64,000 nucleotides of DNA from Epiperipatus broadwayi. Its lineage: Eukaryota > Onychophora > Udeonychophora > Euonychophora > Peripatidae. Made by a program: the position numbers and the translations under genes. The stretch lies in NCBI GenBank assembly GCA_028023455.1, contig JAQFVV010000229.1, positions 1-64,000 on the forward strand, read 5' to 3'. This document shows positions 13,201 to 24,046 of the stretch, piece after piece. Positions within the stretch are counted from its first letter, which is position 1; every line of letters begins with the position of its first letter. Below the pieces are notes generated by a model that was not told where the DNA came from, did not search any database, and saw nothing but the letters and a program-made list of their open reading frames with translations.

Positions 13201-14915
13201 TTTGAAATGTTTGCATTGGAAAATCATGAATAAAACGTGGACAGTCTACAAATTCTTTGAGTTCCTCAATAATATAGCATAGGTTCAATTTTAAAATTCT
13301 TTAATATTTAAATTTAAAATAGATATTTTACGAGCATATGATTAAAAGTTATTATGGATTCATCACATATTAAAATTTGTAATTTAAAGTATATATACAT
13401 GTTTGCAAATATTATTTTTATCATAAAAAAGAGTAGAAAATAAAATAATGATAAATAGAATCTGATGTTCGAGTATAAAAAACATAGACATATTATAATT
13501 TCTATTTTAAAACTCACAATACAAAAACAATAAATTTAGATGCCATGTATAAAGAATTTTGCCCATTCATGAGTATCTGACATTTGTATTCACTATACAG
13601 TTGATAGACTGGTTTAGCATACTAGATAAACATAAGTTAACTATGACAGATACAAATACTAGCACACACACATACTCATACTCACTAGGATGTTTAGATA
13701 TTAGTTTACCAACTAAGAAAAATTATTAATCAATACTAAAGCTCATATTAAAACAATAATCATTAACATCATATTATTAACTTACAAATGTAGCACACAT
13801 AAAAAGTATATAAAATTAGTTCAAAAATACGAAATATAATAAGCGATTAGAAAAATGGCAATCGGAAACTTAACAAAATAACGACAGATGTAAAAGAAAA
13901 ACCTCAAAGCAAACATGCAATAAGCAATAACTTAAAAAGTGGTTTTAATGTTTTTTTAAAAAACAACTCCATAGCGACAAAATAGCATTGCTATTTATTT
14001 ATTCATAATTTTAAAAGTAATGTTATCAAAAATTTTATTTTTTGAAAGTTGCTAATATAAATTTACATTCCATAATAAATAAATAAATAAAACAAAAAGG
14101 GGAACATGCGATTCTTATGCATGTTAAATGTCTTTCTTTCTTTTTTAACTACATTTTGATTACATAGTAATAAACATGTTTGCATTGATAACACATACAT
14201 ATATAAACATTAAACATGATTTGCAGATCAATATTAGCTATCTTACAAGGTATTTTTAAATGGATCTAAATTGACCTACACATTAGATGAATGGGATCAT
14301 GATATATAAGGGATAATAGGTATGAGAATAAAGGACAAAGAGTAAGAATACAATAGTAGGAAAAAATGGAAATCTGATGGATTAACATACATCCTGCATT
14401 ATTGCCACCGCTGACACATCCAAGCGATAAATGATGTGTCAGTGATGGTTTTGGGTGGATTGTAATATTCAAAATGTCGTCGAGTGCATACTATATCAGC
14501 CCCGAATTTATAGGACGAATTGTACTATATGCCAAGAAATTATAACTTATAAAATCCGAAATACAGCATATTATTTTTTTAAAAATAATAGCATTTCAAT
14601 TTTTTCTTACCAGAAATAAGGGGTTCGCTACTGTTGATCACTTAAAATCTTTATGGGCTGGTCAATATTTAACCAAATTTTATCAATATTTAAAAAATAA
14701 AAGCTTACAAATACTTAAAAGATATATCAAATCATGTGAGTAAATACTTTGTATTAACATACGTTATCGTAATTTGCAGAAATCTTTCAAAAATCGAAAT
14801 GCAATTTACGTTTGTTATAGGTCTATGAAAGAAATAAAAAGATAATTTAAGTTTTCTACTTTTTAAAAAAAAACCGAATTAACCTATATTTGTCTGAAGA
14901 TTTGTAATGATGGTA

Positions 14916-15790
14916 TATTATATGTGATATTTTGGACTATTTCCATCATCTATGAGGGAATGTTGAATATATAGAAAATTTTAAACTTTATTTAAACTTT
15001 CCAAATACAAACAACTTGTTTCAATCATCTATGAGTTAATGTTGAATGTATAAAATTTTTAAACCATATGTTGTGTTTGGTCTGGATTACAGACCCAACC
15101 TGCAGAAAATAATACTAATACCAGTATTACAATTAATATAATATTTATTATTCACAAATATATACAATAAATTATACAGTATACATACAATAAATAATAG
15201 TTATGATGTAAACTCTTGAATCCAAGTCTTGTGGTTTTACCACTTCCAGCTACACCTGATAGCTTGCCTCATGGGTAAGGAGAATGATTCTTCCGGCTGT
15301 ACAAGATAGCTTGCCTCGAGTCAACAGTAGTCTTAGTAGCATCCAATATCTCTTTGGACTTGTCTAGCAGCATAGACAAATAGCAGATTGCTATTAGTGG
15401 AAATGCTGACTGCTGTTCAGGTTAGCAGGGCTTCCCTGGGAGAATGCATATAGCCTTTTCAGGTTAGATAGACATTCTTCCCTGATTCTCACAGAATGCT
15501 GACTATTTATAGCCAGATTCCTGACATTAGTGAAAACACTCGGATTCAGAAAGCCTTGTTGCTTATTGGTCTGTAATAATCATTGGCTATGTTTTAGCTA
15601 TACATCAGCCTATTGACCTGCGGCAAACAATGCTTAATCTGATCAGATAAGGAGGAATCTGGAATAGTCCACTTCTGAGAAAAGGGAGGATTATAACATC
15701 TTATTTAAACTTTCCAAAGACAACTAATAAAGTTTAAAATTTTCTATATATTCAACATTCATTCATAGATGATAGAAATAGTCCAATGTA
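14916..15790. mobile_element. Palindromic foldback element, left-arm copy, split by an insertion
   Basis: The sequence TTGGACTATTTCCATCATCT with the following ATGAG...AATGTTGAATATATAGAAAATTTTAAA reads inward from both ends, as at 23886-24046 in the right arm. In this arm the hairpin halves are separated by the 630-bp LTR-like insertion (15069-15698), and one half is partly duplicated. It is a non-coding, MITE-like foldback element of about 160 bp when uninterrupted. Confidence 0.65.
15069..15698 (+). mobile_element. LTR-like insertion (putative solo LTR) within the foldback element
   Basis: The segment begins TGTTGTGTTTGG and ends GGATTATAACA, so it has TG...CA ends with TGTT/AACA inverted termini. 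It is markedly less AT-rich than its host sequence and is absent from the corresponding position of the right arm. A TATTTATAGCC near 15505 could serve as a TATA-like promoter element. No clean target-site duplication is visible at these boundaries (CCATA versus TCTTA), so the ends are approximate. No coding capacity was found. Confidence 0.55.
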
Positions 15791-16489
15791 TTACACCTAC
15801 TAATTAACCTACTTTTTATTCATAATTAAATAAAAATAAATTTCATCAATATTTAAAAAATAAAAGCTTATAAATTCCAAATACTTATAGGCTGTAAGTT
15901 ATAAAATACGAATTATACTATAAGCATATTATTTATACAAATAACAGGACTTTAAATTTTCCCTACCAAAAATTCTTGGTTCGCTACCTTTGCTATAAGC
16001 TATAAAAGAAATCAAAAGGCAATTTATGTTTTCTACTTAAAAAAATGTAATTAATCTACTTTTCATTAATATTTAAAAAATAAAAAACACAAGCATGTCA
16101 TAGATTCACAGTAACTAAAACAAGTATATTATTGGCAAGGGTAATTTATACATTTCTCTAATCTTAATTTTTCCTAGACTCAGTGGATAGGGAAGAGCTC
16201 AGAGGAAGAGAAATGTGGGGGGCAGAGTCTCCTACATAAAGAATTAATTACATTTATTCATACTTTCACATTTACATGCTTTACTGATTCTGTATATTCA
16301 AGGATAGTTTAAAATGTGGAGGGGGGGAATTGGGGATGCGACTCCCCAATAAAAAAATGTTAGAATACTTTTAAAAGATTGCATACCGACAATAAATGGA
16401 CATGCAAACATGTTCAAAGAAAATAATTAGATTATATTAGTGCAGATCCAAAATACTGCGCATTTTTTTTAAAAAATATTAATGAAAAG

Positions 16490-17345
16490 TAGGTCATTTA
16501 GGTTTTTTAACATACATCCCCTTACATTTTAGTTTTTTTACATTTTAAATATTAATAAAAAGTAAGTTAATTCTGTTTTTATTATTTTTTTAAAGTAGAA
16601 AACATAAATTACCTTTTGATTTCTTTCAGAGGCCTATAACAAATGATAACATGTTAATGCAAAGTATTTATTCACATGATATGATAAAGTATAATTGTAT
16701 AAAAATAGCATTTTTGATTTTTGTAATTATCTCTGAAATTTCATTTTTTTTTAAAAAAAAAAAAATATTTGTGAAATAATGGCAAAAACCGATTTCTAGA
16801 GTTCGTACAAATTTCGAATGATCAGCAGTAGTGGTCAAGATTTTCTGGTAAGAAAAAACAAAAATCCTATTATTTGTAAAAATAATATTCTGCATTTTTA
16901 TATTTTATAAGTTATAATCTTTTGGCCTATTAATAAAAAGTAAGTTAATTAGGTTTTTAATTTTTTTTTAAAGTAGAAAACATAAATTGCCTTTGATTTC
17001 TATCATAGGCTTATAACAAACGTGATTTGATTTTGATTTTTTTTTATTAATTGTTAAATCTTGATCAAAATTAGGATTTTGCTTTTTAAATACTAAATAA
17101 CAATTGCAAATTTGGCATTTTGATTTTTTATTTAATGATGAAGTTTGAGATTTTGTAAACACCATTTTTTTAAACCACATGTTGGTAATCGATGTTCAGT
17201 TATCGCTTGGATATGTCAGCAGTGGTTTGGGGAGTGTTTTAAAATTCAAAATGGGTCGAGCACGTACTACATTGGTACCAATTTTTTATTCAGTCCGTTT
17301 GACATTTTTTCTTCCAGGGATAGTGGTTCGATATTGTAAAAATGA
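16490..17345 (+). repeat. Direct repeat unit A1
   Basis: This unit recurs at about 17690-19230 (A2) in the same orientation. Shared blocks include ATATGATAAAGTATAATTG, TCTGGTAAGAAAAAACAAAA, AAGTAGAAAACATAAATTGCC, a block ending AGTGTTTTAAAATTCAAAATGG, and a terminal TCGGTACCGA-like or TTGGTACCAA-like palindrome. Related shorter copies occur at 14390-14600 and, inverted, at 24350-24570. The family is dispersed, non-coding and of unknown class. A1 largely accounts for the extra length of the left palindrome arm. Confidence 0.65.
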
Positions 17346-17500
17346 TTGAATTGTGATGCTATTTTGTATTTTGGCAAATATAATATGCAAAAAAAAATGT
17401 TATAAAAACTATTGTTATCAATATTTAAATACTCACTGTTTTATAGAATTTAGAAAAAGTTTTTTAAAACTATTATTTCATTAATACACTCCTGACACTA

Positions 17501-17675
17501 TGTGATGTTCTTGGTCATGATATCTAAATTATTAAATACACACAGTTTGTATAATTAGTAAATTTTATTAACTACCAGTGTTCTCAAACATAAGAGCAAT
17601 GTTGTGTACTCACTAATCTTAGTTGTCACCACTGGGCATCAGTCTATAATTACAAGTATTAGCCATAACATGACA
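17501..17675 (-). mobile_element. Short gypsy-type LTR (minus orientation) at inner edge of left arm
   Basis: Read on the minus strand, this begins TGTCATGTTATGG at 17675 and ends near AACATCACA at 17501. It matches 22985-23145 on the plus strand, which begins TGTCATGTTATGG and ends AACATAACA. TG...CA ends and the position of the right copy directly after a gypsy-like reading frame suggest an LTR of about 160-175 bp. The palindrome homology stops at the 5' edge of this LTR in both arms. Confidence 0.5.
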
Positions 17676-17838
17676 CACATCGCTTTACATTTTAGCTTTT
17701 TTACATTCTAAATATTAAAACAAAGTAAGTTAATTAGGTTTTTTTAAAAGTAGAAAACATAAATCGCCTTTTGATTTTTTTCAGAGGCTTATAACAAACG
17801 ATAACATGTTAATCTAAACGATTTACTCACATGATATG

Positions 17839-18577
17839 TGTAGTATTCAAGGTCAAGAAAGATATACATATGTAATGTATAATGAATAGGTAAAATAATA
17901 ATAATAATTGTATAATAATAAGAGTATGTAAAATAAGAATAATAATTGTATAATAATAAGAGTAGAATAAAACTGATAACTGTAATGTATAATGAATATG
18001 TAAAATAAGAAGTAATACTTGTATAATAAAAAGAGTATGTAAAATAAAAATAATAATTGTATAATAATAAAAGTACAATAATAAATGTAGAATAAAAGTA
18101 ATAACTGTAATATATAATGACTATGTAAAATAAGAATAACTGTATAACAATTATGTATAATGATTGTGTAAAATTACAATGTTGTTAAATCATAGAAAGC
18201 CCAGCTGACCTTATAGGGTCAGAAAACTGTGTAAAATACCATATATGGTGAGAAATGTAAAAATACTGCGTGTATGTGAAAACATATGTGAAAACACCAT
18301 ATATGATTAGGAATCTAAAAGACTCCAGAAGTCTTGAGGGATATGTAAACCCCCAAAACCTGATCTAGTTGTTTTGAGTTTTAATTATAAGTCGGAGACT
18401 CCTGCCTCTGTGAGTCCAAAAGCAGGACTATTATTTTATATGCAGGTCACCACGACCTTTTATTACATCTTATAATAGGCAATGTATATAGTTAAAATTA
18501 TTCGCATTAAACTATAATCTTACCATCTCAATTCTGCCTTTGTCCATTTATTTACTTGCTGGTCATAAGTCACAGCA
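17839..18577 (+). mobile_element. Solo LTR with 5-bp target-site duplication
   Basis: The element starts TGTAGTATTC and ends GTCACAGCA. It is flanked by ATATG at 17834-17838 and again at 18578-18582. The uninterrupted paralogue at 16670-16690 reads CACATGATATGATAAAG, which confirms an empty site with a single ATATG. The 739-bp length, TG...CA ends and 5-bp TSD are those of a solo LTR of an LTR retrotransposon. Its first part carries a diverged tandem repeat (see separate entry). No ORF of interest is inside; the minus ORF at 17827-18078 comes from the repeat. Confidence 0.88.
17875..18170. repeat. Tandem repeat inside the solo LTR
   Basis: Variants of AATGTATAATGAATATGTAAAATAAGAATAATAATTGTATAATAATAAGAGTA recur with a period of about 50-60 bp, grouped in larger units of about 120 bp. 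The AT-only composition yields a spurious tyrosine/isoleucine-rich ORF on the minus strand. Confidence 0.75.
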
Positions 18578-19223
18578 ATATGATAAAGTATAATTGTATA
18601 AAAATAGCATTTTTAATTTTTGTAATTATCGCTGAAAATTCGTTCTTTAAAAAAAATTACATGTGAAATAATGGCAAAAATTGATTTCTAGAGTGAGTGA
18701 TCAATAATAGTGAATCAAAATTTTCTGGTAAGAAAAAACAAAATTCCTATTATTGGTAAAAATAATATGCTGCATTTTTGTATTTTATAGGTCATAATCT
18801 TTTGGCCTAAAAATAAAAAGTAAGTTAATTAGGTTTTTAATTTTTTTTTTTAAGTAGAAAACAAATTGCCTTTGATTTCTATCATAGGCTTATAACAAAC
18901 GTGATTTGATTTTGATTTTTTTTTATTAATTGTTAAATCTTAATCAAAATTAGGGATTTGCTTCTTAAATACTTGATGCTAATTGCAAACTATTAAACGT
19001 TAAATATTGCTCAAAATTAGGATTTTGATTTTTAAATACTCTATGGAAACTAGGCATTTTGATTTCTTATTTAACGATGAAATTTGAGATTTTGTAAATG
19101 CCATTTTTTAAAACCAAGAGTTTGTAAACGATGTCATTTATCACTTGAATATGTTAGCGGTAGTTTTGGAAGTGTTTTAAAATTCAAAATGGCATCGAGA
19201 GCATATTATATCGGTACCGATTA

Positions 19224-19830
19224 TTGCTAAATTTCCTAGAGGCAACAGAAAACGATATGAAATCAGATAAAGTAAAATTAAAAATATTACGTCATCTCAT
19301 TGGAAAAGAAGGGAGAGATGTAATAAAAACATTAGACCACACAAACCTGGAAGATAAAACAAAATTGCTACCTGTCTTAAAGCTAGTGGATAAATATTTC
19401 AACACAAGGAAAACATTATATGACAGAATAAAAGCATATACAATGGAGCCGCACAAGGAAGAATTGATTAATCATTTTCTTACTCAATCAAAATTAGTAG
19501 TTGAAAAAGCTGACTTCAGGAATCAAAAACAAAATTTCCTCTGAGATAGAATTATAATGGTACAAAAAGAAGAAGGTCTAAAAGACAGATTATTTGAAAA
19601 AGTGAATATTACACTAGAAAAAGCACTGGACATAAAATGTGGACATGAAACTAGAAGACTTAAAAATGAATTACTGGGAAAGTCTGAACTATGTATTAAT
19701 GTAATAGTGAAAAATACAGCAACAAACATACAAAATTGTCTAAAGTGCAACCATAATCATCCAAAATATGAGTGTCCTGCAGTTGGAAAAAATGCTATAA
19801 TTGTGGAAAGTTAAACCACTTTGCCAATAA
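19224..19830 (+). pseudogene. Ty3/gypsy gag relic with double zinc knuckle
   Basis: An open frame of 106 codons with gag-like features (FLEATENDMKSDKVKLKILR, HLIGKEGRDVIKTL) is followed after a stop by a second piece (19557-19814). That piece ends in CLKCNHNHPKYECP, a CX2CX4-5HX4C-type knuckle. One base out of frame follows CYNCGKLNHFANNC, the second knuckle. Two consecutive CCHC knuckles are typical of gypsy gag proteins of the K02A2.6-like group. At least one stop and one frameshift make it non-functional. The 5' end is cut off at repeat A2. Confidence 0.72.
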
Positions 19831-20034
19831 TTGCTGTACGAGAAGCTACAACCATAAAATTTTAAAAACACTCAAACACAAAGTATCATAAAAATAGAAA
19901 TGGACATTATGTACATGAAGTACACAATTCTACGACATCGGATTCATCATATACCAGTGATGTGAAAATACAGTTGCATATGTCAGGTGTGTAGACTCAA
20001 CTCATTTGTTTAATGGCTAGTATGAACAGATTTT

Positions 20035-20311
20035 ATTAGACAACAACAAAGTAAAAATAAAAATAGACAAAGGAGCTGATGTAAACATTATGTTTAAAAA
20101 AGTGCTTAATACTATTCATCCACAAACAATAATATACAAAATGAAGAAGAAATTATGTACTTTTGAAGGATCATTTCTCACCCCAATAGGAAAAGCAAAA
20201 CTTCAATGCAAAATAAACAAAGGGCTGCATAATTTACATTTTATAATAATAAAAGAAGACGAACCAACACTTCTTAGTGGCAGTGATTGTGAGTTAATGT
20301 GTTTAAATTGA
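20035..20311 (+). pseudogene. Retropepsin-like protease relic of the same gypsy element
   Basis: The frame contains KVKIKIDKGADVNIM, matching the retroviral-type aspartic protease active site (D-T/S-G-A) except that the threonine is replaced by lysine. It is followed by GSFLTPIGKAKLQCKI and a C-terminal LLSGSDCELM segment. Its place just after the double zinc knuckle supports a gag-protease order. The altered active site suggests it is inactive. No reverse transcriptase follows. The next 600 bp encode a broken lysine/glutamate-rich coiled-coil stretch instead. Confidence 0.68.
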
Positions 20312-20342
20312 ATGCAACAAAATTACAATACAAAAAGTAACG

Positions 20343-20910
20343 ATGAAAAATAAATGTAAAAATGATCAAAATATTTCGAACAACAACAAAGATAAAGTAA
20401 CAAAGAATAGAAAGGATAATAAAAGTATTAAAACACAGAAAATTAATAAATTGGAAGAAAGTATTCATTCTCTTTCTGATGAAAATGAGTTGCATGAGCA
20501 TCTTGGATTGGAGCCCAAAACATATTTGGATTTATCTGATTTTAGAAAGAAAAAAGTTTAAAACCATCAACAAGAATATCTTATGAATCAAGTGTTACAA
20601 AAAGAAGTTGAACGATTTGAAGAAGAATAAATAGAATTAAAAAAGCAGTTAAAAAAGCTATCAGAAAGATCTTCTACACCAAAAAGCAGTCCCAAAAATG
20701 TAACTTTAAGTGAACCATGACATTCTATCTTTTTGCCATCACATTCCGAAATTCAATTTAATAATAAATCTTACAGACAGATTATTGTTGAAGTTGAAGA
20801 ATTGAAATTGCACAATGAACAAATTATATCAGATTTAGAGCACAAGCAAGGTGAAATAGATGCCTTAACTAGGTCAGTTTTCAGATGCCATATTGAATTT
20901 TTCTAAAAAC
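20343..20910 (+). pseudogene. Broken coiled-coil reading frame after the protease relic
   Basis: Consecutive open pieces interrupted by stops give EELHEH-like acidic and QLKKLSERSSTPKSS-like sequence, then KSYRQIIVEVEELKLHNEQ and ISDLEHKQGEIDALTRS. The heptad-like pattern suggests a coiled coil. It could be an additional ORF of the gypsy relic or an unrelated insertion. The family is not recognised. Confidence 0.35.
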
Positions 20911-21089
20911 CGACCTGAGGCACAATTTTCATAATAACTTCAGTTTTAATAATGTTACAGCAAAAAAATTTACATTAATAGAAACTAAAAAAACAAAGGA
21001 AAACAATAAGTCTAAGACAAATAGTGATAACCATTTAAAAAAATAAGAAAGAAAAGAAATTTCAAAATTCGACAATTATTATTTTATTG

Positions 21090-21830
21090 TTTGTTCATAA
21101 TTTTTAATTTATCATTAACTAAGTTTAAGTTACATCTTCAGTGATAGTTTCTTTGCATTCCTCACAAGATTATTTTTCAAACCATACATAATACTTCTTT
21201 CCTGAGATAATCCATAGCACCAGAATCTCCAAAACAAATTGCATATAAATTCTTCATTTTTATCTTGTACTCCAAAAGTTACAAATTTCAAAGGCATCTA
21301 TAAGAAAAAGATTCATGCCAAAAAAGATACAAAATAAATCATTCCCAGAAGATAGATATACATTTGTCATCATAGCAATTGGCTTCTTGTCTATCTTAAA
21401 CTAGAAATTGTAGGCTATTGTCTGCATCACTGATAAAATGAGTTTCATCTCTTCATTTTATATTTTTTTGCATACATCAGTGATGTTTCTATTCTTTATG
21501 CATACCAGTGATGCTATCTTGGTATATTTATTGTTCCACAAAGATATAATTTATTTGAATATAGTTCCTTTGCTAGCTGTAGACTTGAAAATAATGTGAT
21601 GCAAGATGTGGCAAAACTACTGATTCCACAGCATGAGTATCAAGGCATAGGCAAGAATCAGATTGATTCTTTGTCTGCATACATTCTATGTGGTATATGC
21701 ATAAACATTGTGGCTACTACTACACAAACATCATTTAAAATCTCTTTTATTGGTTTTAAGTGTTTATATTTTTGCATGGTACTATGCCCAGTAATTTTTG
21801 TGAATGCTTTATCAACTGCAGCCTTTCTGT
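21090..21830 (-). pseudogene. piggyBac-type transposase relic
   Basis: Reading the minus strand from about 21600 to 21530 gives LFSSLQLAKELYSNKLYLCGTI. This matches the conserved DNYFTSLxLAxELxxxxTxLxGTxRxNR region of piggyBac (DDE_Tnp_1_7) transposases. About 150 bp further on is FKIDKKPIAMMTNVYLSSG, equivalent to the WKDKRxVxMLST block. An expected lysine/methionine-rich segment lies between them. Stops and frameshifts are frequent and the N-terminal part is not recognisable. TTAA-flanked TIRs were not identified. This is a fossil DNA transposon in the spacer of the giant palindrome. Confidence 0.55.
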
Positions 21831-21999
21831 ACATTTGATTATGTTTTTAAAATTTACATTGCACTGCTCTATATATGTAAATCATTACTTGTTATACAAC
21901 CTTTTTGTACATTTAGTTATCAGATTTTAAAATTTACATTGCACTACTCTCTCTATATAAATCATTACTTGTTATACAACACATAAGAGTAAACACAAA

Positions 22000-22640
22000 C
22001 ACACCATATAAACATAATAAATTATTAATATCAAAGATGCAAAATTATTGTACATATGAATAATAATTTATATACCATATAATAAAGAGCATAAATGATT
22101 TTAATATTATATTATTTACAATTTATATATTACACACACACCAATATAAATGCAAATTAATAAATTATACAAATAAATTATATTAATAAATTAAAAATAT
22201 AAAAAAAAAATTAAAAAAATCTATTTATGATATTATTCTGTGATTACGTTGACATACCATTATAGGCCATGAATGCGAATGACCTGCATATTTTTAATCC
22301 ATTTTCACTATATAATCAGGCCATTTTCAATTTTCTGCCTTTATTGCTTCATGTAAACTAGAAAATTGATCAAAATAAAAAGAAATAAAATCTGCCTGTT
22401 TTAAAAAAAATTCATAAAATATTAAAACTTCTGATGTCAATTGAAAAGATGGCATTCAAAAAATATTTTTACGACAGATCAAATGCCCATATTTCTGTTG
22501 ATGTCATGCTTATAGTTTTTATGTAATTTAAAAAATAAAACAAAATTTTAACCAATCAGCTATGATGCATGACTGACATACTCTTCTGAGTCAAATCATT
22601 AAAAAGCAATCGAGAAGAATTATACATTAAAATTAAAGTT
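22000..22640. other. AT-rich spacer sequence, nothing recognised
   Basis: There is very A/T-rich sequence up to about 22215, followed by non-coding-looking sequence with no repeat family or ORF that I can define. It separates the piggyBac relic from the probable gypsy 3' end. Confidence 0.4.
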
Positions 22641-22984
22641 TTAGAGGGTGAAAATTTCCAACTTCAGCTGGTTTGAAAGAAATGTTGCATATGGTGAAAG
22701 AACACAAAATAGAAGGTTCTCAGAATGGAGATTATTATATTTACAGTCCTACTCTAGAAAAAAATACTCTTTATTCTCCATTGAACCAACATATCAGAAA
22801 GATTCATAACTCCACAGACACAAGAACTGGATGCCCATAACTGAAACAGAAAAATCACCACCATCAACATCAAGTGACAATGGCACAGTGACAAGGAGAA
22901 TACGGGTCAAACATTCTGAGATGATAGAAAAATGGAACAGAAGAAGAAGGCCTCCCATATATTTAAAAGACAAAAAAAGACAGT
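22640..22984 (+). pseudogene. Probable gypsy pol C-terminal tail
   Basis: Broken frames give SPPSTSSDNGTVTRR followed by a basic segment ending RRRRPPIYLKDK directly before an LTR-like TGTCATG at 22985. A basic, proline-containing RPPxYLKDY tail at the end of integrase just before the 3' LTR is common in gypsy elements. Reverse transcriptase, RNase H and integrase catalytic regions are missing between here and the gag-protease relic, so the element is internally deleted or replaced. Confidence 0.42.
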
Positions 22985-23145
22985 TGTCATGTTATGGTTA
23001 ATACTTGTAATTACAGACTGAGACCTAGATTAGTGAGTGTGCAACATTGCTCTTATGTTTGAGAACACTGGTAGTTAATAAAAGTTACTAGTTATACAAA
23101 CTGTGTATATTTAATAATTTAGATATCATAGTGGATAACATAACA
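22985..23145 (+). mobile_element. Short gypsy-type LTR (plus orientation) at inner edge of right arm
   Basis: The segment begins TGTCATGTTATGG and ends GGATAACATAACA. It is the inverted counterpart of 17501-17675. It directly follows the probable pol tail, so it would be a 3' LTR. Homology between the palindrome arms begins at its first base. Confidence 0.5.
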
Positions 23146-23885
23146 GTGGGTGTTAAGAAACCTAATCAACCTACTTTTCATTAATATTTAAAAAATAAAA
23201 AAAACCAAAATGTGCAGTATTTTGGATAAGCAATAATAAAATCTAATTCTTTTCTTTAAACATGTTTGCATGTTCATGTATTGTTGGTATGCAATCCTTT
23301 TAAAGTATTCTAACATTTTTATATTGGGGGCCCCTCCACATTTAAGCCACCCTCAAGATATATGGAATCAGTAAAGCATATATGTGAAAGTATGAATAAA
23401 TGTAAGTAGTTCATTATGTGGGGGACTCTACCCCCTAACATCCCCCATCCTTTGAGCTCTCCCCTAACTGCTGAGTCTATGAAGAATTATTAAGTTCAGA
23501 GAAATGTATAAATTACCTTTGCCAATATGCTTGTTTAATAGTTAGTTACTGCGAATCTACTACATGTTTGTTTTTTTATTTTTTAAATATTAATGAAAAG
23601 TAGATTAATTAGATTTTTCTTATTGTTATAAAGTTGAAAACATAAATTGCCTTTTGATTTTCATCATAGGCTTATAGCAAAGATAGTGAGTGAATCAAGG
23701 ATTTCTGGTAAGGAAAACCTAAAATCCTATTATTTGTAAAAACAATGTGCATACAGTATAATTCATATTTCATAACTTACAACCTATACGTATTTGGAAT
23801 TTGTAAGCTTTTATTTTTTAAATATTGATGAAATTTAGTTTTTTTTTAACTATTTAAATATGAATGAAAAGTAGGTTAAATAGTA

Positions 23886-24046
23886 GGTGTGATATATTGG
23901 ACTATTTCCATCATCTATGAGTGAATGTTAAATGTATAGAAAATTTTAAACTTTTTTAGTTATCTTGGGAAAGTTTAAATAAAGTTAAAATTTTTCTATA
24001 CATTTAACATTCACTCATAGATGATGGAAATAGTTCAACATACCAC
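23886..24046. mobile_element. Intact palindromic foldback (MITE-like) element
   Basis: GGTGTGATATATTGGACTAT and the following sequence to about 23950 are nearly the reverse complement of 23985-24046, with a short AGTTATCTTGGG-containing loop. The element has no coding capacity. Its counterpart in the left arm (14916-15790) is split by an LTR-like insertion. Confidence 0.7.

Larger units (their letters stand above)
8560..17675 (+). repeat. Left arm of giant imperfect palindrome
   Basis: This arm matches the reverse complement of 22985-33130 in the same order. The outer match begins with TAGGGAAACCCAAGCTAGG at 8561, which pairs with AAGCTTGGGTTTCCCTA ending at 33130. The inner match ends at 17675/22985. 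Checkpoints along the arm include the paired ORFs at 9983-10270 and 31198-31494, the segments at 13314-13517 and 25539-25724, and 16080-16330 with 23340-23560. The arms differ by substitutions and by a few discrete insertions. Left-specific additions are an LTR-like element (15069-15698) and about 0.95 kb near 16490-17450. Arm-to-arm identity was not computed. Confidence 0.88.
17690..19230 (+). repeat. Direct repeat unit A2, interrupted by a solo LTR
   Basis: This is homologous to A1 (16490-17345). The repeat is split by the 739-bp insertion at 17839-18577, and the flanking halves join exactly as in A1 when that insertion is ignored. The unit ends at the TCGGTACCGA palindrome near 19211-19220, immediately before the gypsy gag relic. 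Confidence 0.65.

Noticed and set aside
17827-18078. 83-codon tyrosine-rich ORF
   Set aside because: It is produced by the AT-only tandem repeat within the solo LTR.
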